NCBI RefSeq assembly: GCF_900105715.1 | Contig: NZ_FNRY01000001.1 | Location: forward strand, 682,001-746,000 | Direction of reading: 5' to 3' | DNA length: 64,000 nucleotides | Origin: Paramicrobacterium humi | GTDB lineage: Bacteria > Actinomycetota > Actinomycetes > Actinomycetales > Microbacteriaceae | Shown: positions 9,263-18,285 of the stretch, one piece after another | How the letters are laid out: each line of letters opens with the position of its first letter | Numbering within the stretch: the stretch's first letter is position 1 | Translations under genes and position numbers: made by a program | Notes under the pieces: model-generated | The model's database searches: none | The model's input: the letters and a program-made list of their open reading frames with translations, nothing else | What the model was told of the DNA's origin: nothing

Positions 9263-10555
9263 GTGATCACCTCCACTGTCCCCCTCGACGACACGGCGGT
9301 CCGCCGCATCCGCACCGACTTCGCGGAGCTCGCGAAACCGGTCAACGGACGACCGCTCGTGTATCTGGACTCGGGGGCGACGAGCCTCAAGCCCGCGCCG
9401 GTTCTCGACGCCGAACGCGCCTTCGCCGAGACCTACACGGCGGCCGTACATCGCGGCGCGCACACGCTCGCAGCCGAGGCGACCGAGCTCTTCGAGCAGG
9501 CGCGCGAGACTGTCGCCGCCTTCGTCGGCGCCGCCTCCGATGAGCTCGTGTGGACCTCGAACGCGACGGAAGCCATCAACCTCGTGGCCTACGCCATCGG
9601 GAATGCGACAGCGGGACGCGGCGGGGAAGCCGCCGCCCGATTCCGCCTCTCCCCCGGCGACGAGATCGTCGTGACCGAAGCCGAGCACCACGCGAACCTC
9701 ATCCCGTGGCAGGAGCTCGCCGCACGCACGGGAGCCGTGCTGCGCGCCATCCCCGTGGACGACGAGGGCGTGCTGCGCCTTGACGAGGCCACCGCGATCA
9801 TCGGCGAGCGCACGCGCCTCGTCGCCTTCGCGCACGTGTCGAACGTGACGGCGGCGATCGCTCCCGTCGCCGAGCTCGTCGATCTCGCGCATGCCGCCGG
9901 CGCTCTCGTCGTTCTCGACGCCTGCCAGTCCGTTCCGCACATGCCCGTCGACTTCCATGCCCTCGACGTGGACTTCGCCGTGTTCTCGGGCCACAAGATG
10001 CTCGCGCCCACCGGCATCGGCGCACTGTACGGGCGCCGGGAGCTGCTGAACGCGCTTCCGCCGTTCCTCACGGGCGGCTCGATGATCACGACGGTCACGC
10101 TCGAGCGCGCCGAGTACCTGCCCGCACCGCAGCGCTTCGAGGCCGGCACGCAGCGCATCTCGCAAGCGATCGCCTTCGCGGCGGCCTGCGACTACCTCTC
10201 CGGCATCGGGCTCGACCACATCGCCGAGCACGAGCACGCCCTCGGTCGGCGCCTGCTCGAGGGGCTCACGCAGATCGACGGCATCCGCGTGCTCGGCCCG
10301 CGTGACGCCGACCAGCGCACGGGTCTCGCCTCGTTCGACGTCGATGGCGTGCACGCGCACGACGCGGGACAGTTCCTCGACGACAAGGGCATCGCCGTCC
10401 GAGTCGGGCACCACTGCGCGCAGCCGCTGCACCGCCACCTTGGGGTGACGGCGTCCACGCGGGCGAGCAGCTACCTCTACAACACGCTCGACGACGTCGA
10501 GCTGTTCCTCGAGGCCCTCGCCGACGTGCGCCCGTTCTTCGGAGCCGGCTCATGA
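9263..10555 (+). CDS. sufS: Cysteine desulfurase SufS
   Basis: Pyridoxal-phosphate enzyme that removes sulfur from cysteine for iron-sulfur cluster assembly. The 430-residue product shows VYLDSGATSLKP near residue 33, HRGAHTLAAEAT near 64, the PLP lysine in SGHKMLAPTGIGALYGR at about residue 245, and the sulfur-carrying cysteine in RVGHHCAQP at about 385. The start is a GTG at 9263. The stop overlaps the sufU ATG by four bases, so the desulfurase and its zinc partner are co-expressed. No sufBCD genes are in the window. Confidence 0.93.
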   Translation: MITSTVPLDDTAVRRIRTDFAELAKPVNGRPLVYLDSGATSLKPAPVLDAERAFAETYTAAVHRGAHTLAAEATELFEQARETVAAFVGAASDELVWTSNATEAINLVAYAIGNATAGRGGEAAARFRLSPGDEIVVTEAEHHANLIPWQELAARTGAVLRAIPVDDEGVLRLDEATAIIGERTRLVAFAHVSNVTAAIAPVAELVDLAHAAGALVVLDACQSVPHMPVDFHALDVDFAVFSGHKMLAPTGIGALYGRRELLNALPPFLTGGSMITTVTLERAEYLPAPQRFEAGTQRISQAIAFAAACDYLSGIGLDHIAEHEHALGRRLLEGLTQIDGIRVLGPRDADQRTGLASFDVDGVHAHDAGQFLDDKGIAVRVGHHCAQPLHRHLGVTASTRASSYLYNTLDDVELFLEALADVRPFFGAGS

Positions 10556-10992
10556 GCGAGCTCGAGAGCCTCTACCAGCAGGTGATCCTCGACCACGCGC
10601 GCGAGAAGCACGGCTTCGGGCTGCGCGCGGGCGCAGCGGCATCCAGCCATCAGTTCAACCCGACGTGCGGCGACGACCTCACCCTCGAGCTGCACGTCAG
10701 CGCCGACGGCGAGCGCATCGAGTCAGTATCGTGGGAGGGCGCCGGCTGCTCGATCTCGATGGCGTCGGCGTCGCTGCTGAGCGATCTCGCGGCCGGGATG
10801 CCGCTGGCCGAGGCGCCCGCGCGGATCGCCCAGTTCCGTGAGCTCATGCGCTCGAAGGGCGCCGGCATCGACGATGACGAGGCGCTCGGCGACGCCGCCG
10901 TACTCGAGGGCGTCTCACGCTACGTCGCTCGGGTGAAGTGCGCGATGCTCGCGTGGGTCGCACTCGAAGCGGACCTCGCGCAGCTGCCCTGA
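10552..10992 (+). CDS. sufU: SufU zinc-dependent sulfurtransferase partner of SufS
   Basis: Accepts sulfur from SufS and passes it to the cluster scaffold. The 146-residue product keeps the three zinc-ligand cysteines at about residues 39 (NPTCGDD), 66 (GAGCSIS) and 130 (RVKCAML), and the aspartate after the first cysteine. It also has the insert between the second and third cysteines that distinguishes SufU from IscU. The gene overlaps sufS (ATGA), and the pair forms a two-gene unit. Confidence 0.93.
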   Translation: MSELESLYQQVILDHAREKHGFGLRAGAAASSHQFNPTCGDDLTLELHVSADGERIESVSWEGAGCSISMASASLLSDLAAGMPLAEAPARIAQFRELMRSKGAGIDDDEALGDAAVLEGVSRYVARVKCAMLAWVALEADLAQLP

Positions 10993-10995
10993 GCC

Positions 10996-11871
10996 TCACA
11001 CCTGGCCGAGGCCGAGCCGTTGCCGCATGATCGCGACGGCCTCGGGGTTCTGGTCGATGAGCACGAAGTTGCGGCCAAGGCTCCGGGCGGCGGCGCCCGT
11101 GGTCCCGCTGCCGGCGAAGAAGTCGAGCACCCAGTCGCCCTCGTTGCTCGAGGCCTGGATGATGCGCCGCAGCACGCCCTCGGGCTTCTGGGTGGGGTAG
11201 CCGGTCTTCTCCTTGCCCGTCGGCGACACGATCGTGTGCCACCACACGTCGGTCGGCAGCTTGCCGCGCGCCGCCTTCTCGGGCGTGACGAGCCCGGGCG
11301 CCATGTACGGCTCCCGATCGATGTCGTCGGAATTGAACACGTAGTTCCGCGGGTCCTTCACGTACACGAGGATCGTGTCGTGCTTGGTCGGCCAGCGCGA
11401 CTTCGACTTCGCGCCGTAGTCGTACGCCCAGATGATCTCGTTGAGAAAGCAGTCGCGGCCGAAGATCGCGTCGAGCAGCACTTTCGCGTAGTGGGCCTCG
11501 CGGTAGTCGAGGTGCAAGTACAGCGTGCCGTCGTCGGCGAGCAGTCGCCACGCCTCGAGCAGCCGCGGCTCGAGAAACGCCCAGTAGTCGTCGAACGCGT
11601 CGTCGTACCGGTGCAGCTGCCCGCGAATGCGCTCATAGCTGTACCCCTTGAACCCCGTCACGGTGCCCGAGCCCGCCGCCGCACGCACGTGCGTCGTCGC
11701 GCTGCGCCGCTGCTCCCGCCCGGTGTTGAACGGCGGGTCGATGTACACGAGCCGGAACGCGGCATCCGGGAGCGTGGGCAGCAGCTCGAGGTTGTCGCCC
11801 GCGAGAATCACGCTGCTCTGCGGCAGTCGTCGGGGGTCGGATGCCGCCGCAGCCGCGTCGTCGGCGGACAT
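10996..11871 (-). CDS. Orphan site-specific DNA methyltransferase (beta class)
   Basis: Amino-methyltransferase of about 291 residues that would methylate adenine N6 or cytosine N4 in a specific DNA site. The catalytic motif DPPFNTG (near residue 45) comes before the SAM-binding motif DFFAGSGTTG (near residue 255), the order of beta-class enzymes. The target-recognition region lies between. No restriction endonuclease gene adjoins it, so it looks solitary. The ATG at 11871 is two bases past the lplA stop; an ORF start 24 bases further upstream lies inside lplA and was rejected. Its coupling to a lipoate ligase gene is probably only operon convenience. Confidence 0.85.
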   Translation of the reverse strand: MSADDAAAAASDPRRLPQSSVILAGDNLELLPTLPDAAFRLVYIDPPFNTGREQRRSATTHVRAAAGSGTVTGFKGYSYERIRGQLHRYDDAFDDYWAFLEPRLLEAWRLLADDGTLYLHLDYREAHYAKVLLDAIFGRDCFLNEIIWAYDYGAKSKSRWPTKHDTILVYVKDPRNYVFNSDDIDREPYMAPGLVTPEKAARGKLPTDVWWHTIVSPTGKEKTGYPTQKPEGVLRRIIQASSNEGDWVLDFFAGSGTTGAAARSLGRNFVLIDQNPEAVAIMRQRLGLGQV

Positions 11872-11873
11872 CG

Positions 11874-12923
11874 TCACGGCACCCGGTGCAGCCACGCGTC
11901 GGTGGAGAACTTCGAGTCGACGAGCGCCTCGGCGGCCGCGTACTCCTCGGGCGTGACCCCGCCCATCGTCGCGCCGGTCTGCGAGACGAACACCTGCTTC
12001 ATCCGCTCGATGATCTCCGCGCGGCTGAGGCCCGTCTGGCTGCGCAGCGGGTCGACGCGCTTCGCCGCGGAGGTCGTGCCCTTGTCGCTCATCTTCTCGC
12101 GGCCGATGCGCAGCACCTTCGTCATGAGCTCGCCGTCCATGTCGTAGCTCATCGTGACGTGGTGCAGAACGGCGCCGTTGCCGAGCCGCTTCTGCGCGGC
12201 GCCGCCGATCTTGCCGCCCGGGCTCGTGATGTCATTGAGTGGCTTGTACTCGGCGCGCACGCCGAGCGAGTTCAGCGCCTCGATCACCCACTCGTCGAGA
12301 TAGGCGTACGAGTCGGCGAACGACATGCCCTGCACGAGGTCGGCCGGCACGTACAGGGAGTAGGTGATGACCTCGCCGCGCTTCATGAGCATGGCGCCGC
12401 CGCCCGTGATGCGGCGCACGACCTCGAAGCCGTGCTTCTCGGCGTTGGCCATGTCGACTTCGTTCTTCACCGACTGGAAGCTGCCGATCACGACAGCTGA
12501 TTCGTCCCACTCCCAGATGCGCAGCGTCGGGCCGCGGCGCCCCGCGCCGACCTCGCCCGTGAGCACCTCATCGAGCGCGAGGTGCATGCGCGGCGGCACC
12601 GATGCCGCGTGGATGATCTCCCAGTCGTAGTCCCGCCAGTTCGCGGCTTGCGCGAGCGCCCGACGGATCGCCACGCCGACGGCCTCGGGCGTGAAGCCGA
12701 GCAGCGTCGCCTCGGCCGGAAGGGCAGATCGAACGGATGCCGCGAAGGTCGCCGAGTCGCTCGCCGCGGGCATTCCCGTCACGGCGTCGTTTATCGCGAG
12801 GAGGGCTTCGTCGGGCTCGAGGAAGAAGTCGCCGGCGAGGGCGAAGCGCGTGATGGTTCCCGCTTCCACTTCGAGGTCGACGACCACGAGCTTTCCGCCC
12901 GGAACCTTGTACTCACCGTGCAT
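11874..12923 (-). CDS. lplA: Lipoate-protein ligase
   Basis: Attaches lipoate to the E2 subunits of 2-oxo-acid dehydrogenases. The product of 349 residues has a lipoate-ligase accessory domain placed at the N-terminus (MHGEYKVPGGKLVVVDLEV) and the catalytic biotin/lipoate-ligase fold after it. Catalytic-fold motifs are RRITGGGAMLM near residue 170 and DITSPGGKIGGAAQKR near 230, which contains the adenylate-binding lysine. The accessory-first order is an actinobacterial arrangement. The gene is divergent from the histidine phosphatase across about 50 bp and is followed at once by the DNA methyltransferase. Confidence 0.88.
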   Translation of the reverse strand: MHGEYKVPGGKLVVVDLEVEAGTITRFALAGDFFLEPDEALLAINDAVTGMPAASDSATFAASVRSALPAEATLLGFTPEAVGVAIRRALAQAANWRDYDWEIIHAASVPPRMHLALDEVLTGEVGAGRRGPTLRIWEWDESAVVIGSFQSVKNEVDMANAEKHGFEVVRRITGGGAMLMKRGEVITYSLYVPADLVQGMSFADSYAYLDEWVIEALNSLGVRAEYKPLNDITSPGGKIGGAAQKRLGNGAVLHHVTMSYDMDGELMTKVLRIGREKMSDKGTTSAAKRVDPLRSQTGLSRAEIIERMKQVFVSQTGATMGGVTPEEYAAAEALVDSKFSTDAWLHRVP

Positions 12924-12975
12924 GCTGCAAGCCTATCGCCGCCCGCCGCGTCGGCGGGGAGAGCAGAATGGGGGT

Positions 12976-13587
12976 ATGACGACCAAGCTGATCCTGACCA
13001 GACACGGTGAGACGGTGTGGCACGCCGAGCACCGCTACGCCGGCTCGAGCGACATCGCCCTCACCGATCGCGGACTTCAGCAGGCCGAGGAGCTCGCGGC
13101 CTGGGCGGTCACGCATCGACCTGATGTGCTCGTGTCGTCGACGCTCAGCCGGGCGTGGAACACGGCGGACGCCGTCGCCAAGGCCACCGGGCTCGACCAC
13201 TGGGCCGACAAGGGGCTCAACGAAGTCGACTTCGGCAAGGGCGAGGGGCTCACGATAGCGGAGCTGTACGAGCAGTACCCGGATGCCGCCGCGGCGTTCG
13301 AGAAGGCTCCCGCGCAGTCGCCCATGCCGGCGGGCGAGCCGGGCGCCATCGCCGTCGCGCGCGCCCTCAAGGTGCTCGCGCGCATCATCCTCAAGGCCGA
13401 CGGCGGCACGGCCCTCGTCGTGGGCCACGGCACGCTCATGCGGCTCGTCGTGTGCACGCTGCTCTCGATCGACCCGAACCGCTACCGCGACATCTTTCCC
13501 GTCGTGGGCAACTGCGCGCTCACGACTCTCGAGTTCGAGGGCGACAAGGCCGCCCTGCTCGACTTCAACGTGCCGCCGGTCGCCTAA
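12976..13587 (+). CDS. Histidine phosphatase family protein
   Basis: A 203-residue member of the phosphoglycerate-mutase-like phosphatase group. The catalytic phosphohistidine motif LTRHGETVW is at residues 7-15, the second histidine in VVGHGTLMRL near residue 150, and the conserved arginine in SSTLSRAWNTA near residue 58. All catalytic residues are present. The substrate is not evident; members act on sugar phosphates, nucleotides or cofactor precursors. The gene ends four bases inside the convergent hydrolase gene. Confidence 0.88.
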   Translation: MTTKLILTRHGETVWHAEHRYAGSSDIALTDRGLQQAEELAAWAVTHRPDVLVSSTLSRAWNTADAVAKATGLDHWADKGLNEVDFGKGEGLTIAELYEQYPDAAAAFEKAPAQSPMPAGEPGAIAVARALKVLARIILKADGGTALVVGHGTLMRLVVCTLLSIDPNRYRDIFPVVGNCALTTLEFEGDKAALLDFNVPPVA

Positions 13588-14429
13588 CGCCGGGTGCTGT
13601 GCCGGCCGAGCCAGTCGACGAGCCGGGCGATGACCTCGTCGCGGTTCGTCTCGTTGAACACCTCGTGCCGCGCGCCGGGGTAGATCTCCACCTCGACGTC
13701 GCTCAGTCCCGCGCGGTCCCGGTAGGCGTCGGCGAGCAGTCGAGCACCCCGGCCGCTGCCGAGCGTGTCGTCGGAGCCGGCCATGATGAGAACGGGGAGG
13801 TCGCGTGGCAGGTGCCGCGGCGGCCGGCCGAGGAATTGCAGCGACTGCGGCAGCGTCCATACGGGCTTCTCGGCGATGTCGAAGCACAGCGGGTCGGCCG
13901 TGAACGCCGCGCCGACGGCCTCATCGCGGCTCAGCCACTCGAGTCCCGTCGCGCCGGTGCCTCGCCAGGGTTTGTTGAGGTCGCCGCCGTTGAGCACGCC
14001 GATGACGGCGAGAGACGTGCCGGTCAGCACGACGCCGTCGTACAGGTCGGTGCGGGCGACGATCTTCTGCGCCATGAGCGAGCCCCAGCTGTGCCCGAGC
14101 AGGAACAGGGGCAGGTCCGGATGCCGCTCCCGCAGCGACTCGCCCACCTTCTGCACCGCTGACGTGGCACCGCGGATGCCGTGCGGACCGAGGTGGCCGA
14201 GCCCCAGGTAGTCGAGTCCCGTCTGCCCGTGCCCGCGGTGGTCGTCGGCGACGACCGTGTAGCCGGCGGCGACGAGCTCCCCGGCGAGCGCGCCGTAGCG
14301 CCGGGCGTGCTCGCCGGCGCCGTGGGCGATGTGCACGACGCCGCGCGGGTCGGGCGCCGTCCACTCGTAGTAGGTGATGCGCACGCTGTCGTCGTCGACG
14401 AGGGAGCGAATGGCGTCGGGCTGGGTCAT
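13584..14429 (-). CDS. Alpha/beta hydrolase, monoacylglycerol lipase-like
   Basis: A 281-residue cytoplasmic hydrolase. The nucleophile elbow is GHSWGS near residue 113. HIAHGAGEHARRY near residue 32 carries the oxyanion-hole HG, and ADDHRGHGQTG near residue 60 is typical of the lysophospholipase/monoglyceride lipase subgroup. The acid and histidine are probably in MAGSDDTL and ARHEVFNE near the C-terminus. It converges with the histidine phosphatase with a 4-bp overlap of the stop regions. The lipid substrate is inferred from the family, not shown. Confidence 0.87.
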   Translation of the reverse strand: MTQPDAIRSLVDDDSVRITYYEWTAPDPRGVVHIAHGAGEHARRYGALAGELVAAGYTVVADDHRGHGQTGLDYLGLGHLGPHGIRGATSAVQKVGESLRERHPDLPLFLLGHSWGSLMAQKIVARTDLYDGVVLTGTSLAVIGVLNGGDLNKPWRGTGATGLEWLSRDEAVGAAFTADPLCFDIAEKPVWTLPQSLQFLGRPPRHLPRDLPVLIMAGSDDTLGSGRGARLLADAYRDRAGLSDVEVEIYPGARHEVFNETNRDEVIARLVDWLGRHSTRR

Positions 14430-14476
14430 GCGCCAAGCGTAGCGCCGGCGGCATCCGTCAGCCTTCTCCTATTTAC

Positions 14477-14489
14477 TTAGCAAGGCTAA
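14477..14489. promoter_or_regulatory. Candidate MarR operator
   Basis: TTAGCAAGGCTAA is an inverted repeat (TTAGC/GCTAA around AAG) 20 bp before the MarR-family start, in an AT-rich patch of an otherwise GC-rich region. The position and palindrome fit autorepression of the marR-MFS operon. Confidence 0.55.
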
Positions 14490-14508
14490 TAAGCTAGACT
14501 AAGCAGCT

Positions 14509-14934
14509 GTGGCAAAGACTATTGGGGAACAGGCCACCGAGCTGCGAATCGCAACCTTCCGTCTCGCCCGCCGGCTGCGCGCCGAGAAGGCGGACGGCGA
14601 GTTGAGCGACGCACACTTCTCGGTGCTGGCCGGACTGCACTGGCACGGCGCTCTCACGCTCACCGCTCTCGCCGAGCGCGAAGGGGTGTCGGCGCCGTCG
14701 ATGAACCGCACGGTGAACTGCCTGGAGGAGGGCGGCTACATCGAGCGCGTCGCCGACGAGAGCGATCGCCGCAAGGTCATCATCGCGCTCACCGACGCCG
14801 GGCAGGCGACCGTCAAAGACACTGTGAAGAAGCGCGACCGCTGGCTGCACCAGCAGCTGCGCTCGCTCAGCCCCGAGGATCGCGCCACGCTCGCCGCCGC
14901 CACCGACATCATGAGGAGCCTCACCACTCAGTGA
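14509..14934 (+). CDS. MarR-family transcriptional regulator
   Basis: A 141-residue winged-helix regulator. The DNA-binding part runs through LTALAEREGVSAPSMNRTVN (residues 52-71) and the wing carries the family signature DESDRRKVIIALT (near residue 82). The start is GTG at 14509, downstream of a palindrome it probably binds. Its last codons overlap the GTG start of the MFS exporter (GTGA), so it most likely represses this exporter and is released by a small molecule, perhaps an aromatic compound. A link with the polyketide genes that follow is possible but not shown. Confidence 0.9.
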   Translation: MAKTIGEQATELRIATFRLARRLRAEKADGELSDAHFSVLAGLHWHGALTLTALAEREGVSAPSMNRTVNCLEEGGYIERVADESDRRKVIIALTDAGQATVKDTVKKRDRWLHQQLRSLSPEDRATLAAATDIMRSLTTQ

Positions 14935-16445
14935 AAGCCATGTTCCGCTCGCTGTCGAGCTTCAACTACCGCTTGTGGTTCGTCGGCGCCCTCGTCTCGA
15001 ACGTCGGCGCGTGGATGCAGGCTACGACACAGGACTGGGTCGTGCTCGTCGACCTGACCGACAACGACGCGCTCGCCGTCGGGACGACGATGGCCCTGCA
15101 GTTCGGCCCGCAGCTGCTCATGGTGCCGATCTCCGGCTACATCGCCGATCACTTCGATCGGCGCAAGATCCTCATGTTCACGCAGACCTCGCTCATGCTT
15201 CTCGCGGTCGGGCTCGGCGTGCTGCTGCTCAGCGGGTACGCGCAGCTGTGGCACGTGTTCGTCTTCGCGTTCCTGCTCGGCGTCGTCAACTCGATCGACA
15301 TGCCGGCCCGGCAGGTGTTCGTCTCCGACCTCGTCGGCGAGAAGGACGTCGTGAACGCCGTCTCGCTCAACTCGGCGTCGTTCAACACGGCGCGCCTGAT
15401 CGGCCCCGCGGTCGCCGGCATCCTTATCGCCCTCATCGGCTCGGGCTGGGTGTTCCTCATCAACGCGGCCTCGTTCCTCGCCGTGCTGTGCGCGCTGTTC
15501 ATGCTGCGCGTCGACGAGCTGCACAAGAGCCCGCGCGCGACGGGAAGCCCGCTGAAGAACATCGTGGAGGGCTTCCGCTACGTGAGCGCCCGCCCCGACC
15601 TCACGGTGATCTTCATCATCGTGTTCATCATGGGCGCGTTCGGCATGAACTTCCCGATCGTCGCCTCGACGATGGCGGTCGAGTTCGGTCGCGGAGCCGG
15701 TGAGTACGGCGCGCTCTCGTCGATCCTCGCCGTGGGCTCTCTCACGGGAGCGCTCATGGCCGCGCGGCGGGCGCGACCGCAGATGCGCGTGGTCATCGTC
15801 GCGGCCGGTTTCTTCGGCGTCGCCTCGACCATCTCGGGCGTCATGCCGAGCTACTGGCTCTTCGCCGTCTCCCTCATCCTCGTCGGCTTCTCCACCGTGA
15901 CCCTTCTGACGACGGCGAACAGCTTCGTGCAGACGACATCGAGCTCGATCATCCGCGGGCGCGTGATGGCGCTGTACGGCGCGATCCTCATGGGCAGCAC
16001 GCCCGTCGGCGCACCGATCGTCGGCTGGGTCGCGAACGTGTTCGGCGCCCGCTGGACGCTCGGCGTCGGCGCGATGGCGGGCTTCGCGGCGCTCGCGGTC
16101 GGACTCGGCTGGCTCGTCGTCGCCCGCAAGCTGCGGCTGCGCCGCGACCCGCGCTCGCGCTGGCGCCTCGTCGTCACGCACTACGGCCGCCCCCTGCCGG
16201 GAACCGAGACGGCGAGCTTCACTCCCCTTGGCCTGACCTCGCCGATCGCGGTCGTGCGCGACGAGGCCGAGAGCGCGCGGCCCGACACGAAGCCCATCCC
16301 CGTGGCCGCCACCGACGACGCCGAAGACTGCCCCGAGGCACGGCGCATCCCGAACGCCGGAAGCCCGGCTTCCGCCCCGCAGGCGATCCCCGTCTCCGAG
16401 CCGGAGGCACTCACGGGGCAGCTGCGCCTGCCGCGCGACGACTGA
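14931..16445 (+). CDS. MFS exporter, enterobactin-exporter-like subgroup
   Basis: A 504-residue transporter. It opens FNYRLWFVGALVSNVGAWMQ, the usual start of the MFS_3 exporters that move siderophores and drugs, and has about twelve hydrophobic segments up to residue 410. The signature ADHFDRRKIL lies between helices 2 and 3. The last 90 residues are polar and proline-rich, a cytoplasmic tail not needed for transport. The GTG start overlaps the marR stop. It probably exports the compound sensed by the MarR protein. Confidence 0.88.
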   Translation: MKAMFRSLSSFNYRLWFVGALVSNVGAWMQATTQDWVVLVDLTDNDALAVGTTMALQFGPQLLMVPISGYIADHFDRRKILMFTQTSLMLLAVGLGVLLLSGYAQLWHVFVFAFLLGVVNSIDMPARQVFVSDLVGEKDVVNAVSLNSASFNTARLIGPAVAGILIALIGSGWVFLINAASFLAVLCALFMLRVDELHKSPRATGSPLKNIVEGFRYVSARPDLTVIFIIVFIMGAFGMNFPIVASTMAVEFGRGAGEYGALSSILAVGSLTGALMAARRARPQMRVVIVAAGFFGVASTISGVMPSYWLFAVSLILVGFSTVTLLTTANSFVQTTSSSIIRGRVMALYGAILMGSTPVGAPIVGWVANVFGARWTLGVGAMAGFAALAVGLGWLVVARKLRLRRDPRSRWRLVVTHYGRPLPGTETASFTPLGLTSPIAVVRDEAESARPDTKPIPVAATDDAEDCPEARRIPNAGSPASAPQAIPVSEPEALTGQLRLPRDD

Positions 16446-16513
16446 GCCCTGTCAGATCGCGGCAGACGACGCAAGGCCGCGCGGCATCCGATCACGCGTG
16501 CCTACCATGGCGC

Positions 16514-17590
16514 ATGGCGATCACCCTGGCATCGATAGCGAGCCTCACCCCCGACACCGTCCTCGTCCAGTCCGAGGTGCGCGACGTGTTCGCGTCGCAG
16601 CCCGACCTCAGCCGGCTCGCGCAGCGGCTGATCTCGACGAGCTTCGACCAGTCCGGCATCTCGACAAGGCGGTCGGCGATCGTCGAGTTCGACAACGACA
16701 CGCACGTCGACGAGCCGCAGTTCTACGACCGGGATTCCGGCCTGCTGCTCTCGCCGGGAACGCAGGCTCGCAACGAACTGTACACGGAGGCGGCCGGCGC
16801 GCTGTACGTCGAGGCGGCACGCCGGGCGACCGCCGACATCGACACCGACACGATCACGCACGTCATCACGCTCTCGTGCACGGGCTTCTTCGCGCCGGGA
16901 CCCGAGTTCCTCATCGCTCGCGAGCTCGGCCTGCGCGCGGGCGTGCAGCGCTATCACCTCGGCTTCATGGGCTGCTACGCCTCGATGCCCGCTCTGCGCC
17001 TCGCGCACCAGCTGTGCGAAGCCGACCCGAGCGCCGTGGTGCTCGTCGTGAGCGTCGAGCTGTGCACGCTGCACGTGCGCTCGTCGAACGATCCCGACCA
17101 GATCATCGCCTCGTCCCTGTTCGCCGACGGCGCGGCCGCGGCGATCGTGCACACGGGAACCGGCCTCGCGAGCCTCGACAGCTTCGACACCCGCATCACG
17201 CCGACGGGCGAGGAGGCGATGGCGTGGACCATCGGCGACGAGGGCTTCACGATGGTGCTCAGCAGCTACGTTCCGCACATCATCGGCGAGCACATCACGG
17301 GAGCGCTGACGCCTCTGCTGGGCGACACCCCGGCACGCGACATCGACTGGTGGGCGCTGCACCCGGGCGGGCGCAGCATCGTGGACCGGGTCGAGTCCGC
17401 CCTCGAGCTCGATCCCGCCCAGCTCGGCGCTTCCCGCGCCGTGCTGAACGAGTTCGGAAACATGAGCAGCACGACGGTGCTGTTCGTGATCGAACGGATC
17501 CTGCGCGACGCAGTGGCGGGGGATCGCATGTGCGCCGTCGCGTTCGGCCCTGGTCTCACCGTCGAGTCGGCGCTGCTGACGGTGCAGTGA
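16514..17590 (+). CDS. Type III polyketide synthase
   Basis: Chalcone/stilbene-synthase-like enzyme of 358 residues that extends an acyl starter with malonyl-CoA and cyclises it, giving a resorcinol- or pyrone-type product. The triad is intact: cysteine at about residue 154 in LGFMGCYAS, histidine at about 283 in LHPGGRSIV, asparagine at about 316 in EFGNMSST. The conserved LSCTGFFAPGPE lies near residue 120. The next two genes, a methyltransferase and an FAD hydroxylase, overlap it in tight succession and would tailor the product. The starter unit cannot be read from the sequence. Confidence 0.92.
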   Translation: MAITLASIASLTPDTVLVQSEVRDVFASQPDLSRLAQRLISTSFDQSGISTRRSAIVEFDNDTHVDEPQFYDRDSGLLLSPGTQARNELYTEAAGALYVEAARRATADIDTDTITHVITLSCTGFFAPGPEFLIARELGLRAGVQRYHLGFMGCYASMPALRLAHQLCEADPSAVVLVVSVELCTLHVRSSNDPDQIIASSLFADGAAAAIVHTGTGLASLDSFDTRITPTGEEAMAWTIGDEGFTMVLSSYVPHIIGEHITGALTPLLGDTPARDIDWWALHPGGRSIVDRVESALELDPAQLGASRAVLNEFGNMSSTTVLFVIERILRDAVAGDRMCAVAFGPGLTVESALLTVQ

Positions 17591-18285
17591 TGGTGGACCT
17601 GTCCACGCGAGCGACGACGCTCGTCGAGAAGATGGACGAGCCCGACTGCGACCCGCGTGCGCTGCGCCGCACGTACCGGCGCTTCACGCTCGTGAACCGA
17701 CTCGTCTCGGGTTGGCGGTCGGTGTATCGCTCCCGGATCCGGCCGCGGCTCTCGGCGGAGCGCCCGACACGGCTGCTCGACGTCGGCTGCGGAGGCGGCG
17801 ACATCACCCTCGCTCTCGCCCGCTGGGCCGCACGCGATGGGCTGCAGCTGGAGGTCACCGGCGTCGATCCCGATCGCCTGGCCATCAATGTGGCGAAGGA
17901 TGCCGCCGCCCGCGGCCGCGCGAGAGCCCGGTTCGTCCGGGCGACGGCCTCGCAGCTCGACGAGCGCTTCGACATCGTCGCCTCCAACCACGTCGTGCAT
18001 CACATCGCCGACCTGCCCGGCTTTCTCGCCGAGACGACGGCGTGCTGCACAGCGGAAGGACTCGTGCTGCACAGCGACATCGAGCGCTCGCGCGGCGCAT
18101 ATGCCGGGTTCGCCCTGCTCGCCGTGCCGCTCAGTCCCGGCACGTTCGTGCGCGTCGACGGCCTGCGCTCGATTCGCCGCAGCTACACCGCGGAAGAGCT
18201 GCGGCAGGCGGCGCCCGCCGGCTGGACCGTCACCCGCCACACGCCGAGACGGCTGCTGCTCGCCCGGGAGGGCGGTGATGCCTGA
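17590..18285 (+). CDS. SAM-dependent methyltransferase of the polyketide cluster
   Basis: Class I methyltransferase, 231 residues. The SAM-binding motif I reads RLLDVGCGGGDITLAL near residues 60-75, followed by TGVDPDRLAI (motif II acidic residue) and FDIVASNHVVHHI. The ATG shares a base with the stop of the polyketide synthase, and the stop overlaps the start of the FAD gene, so this is the middle of a three-gene operon. The inferred role is O- or C-methylation of the aromatic polyketide. Confidence 0.85.
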   Translation: MVDLSTRATTLVEKMDEPDCDPRALRRTYRRFTLVNRLVSGWRSVYRSRIRPRLSAERPTRLLDVGCGGGDITLALARWAARDGLQLEVTGVDPDRLAINVAKDAAARGRARARFVRATASQLDERFDIVASNHVVHHIADLPGFLAETTACCTAEGLVLHSDIERSRGAYAGFALLAVPLSPGTFVRVDGLRSIRRSYTAEELRQAAPAGWTVTRHTPRRLLLAREGGDA

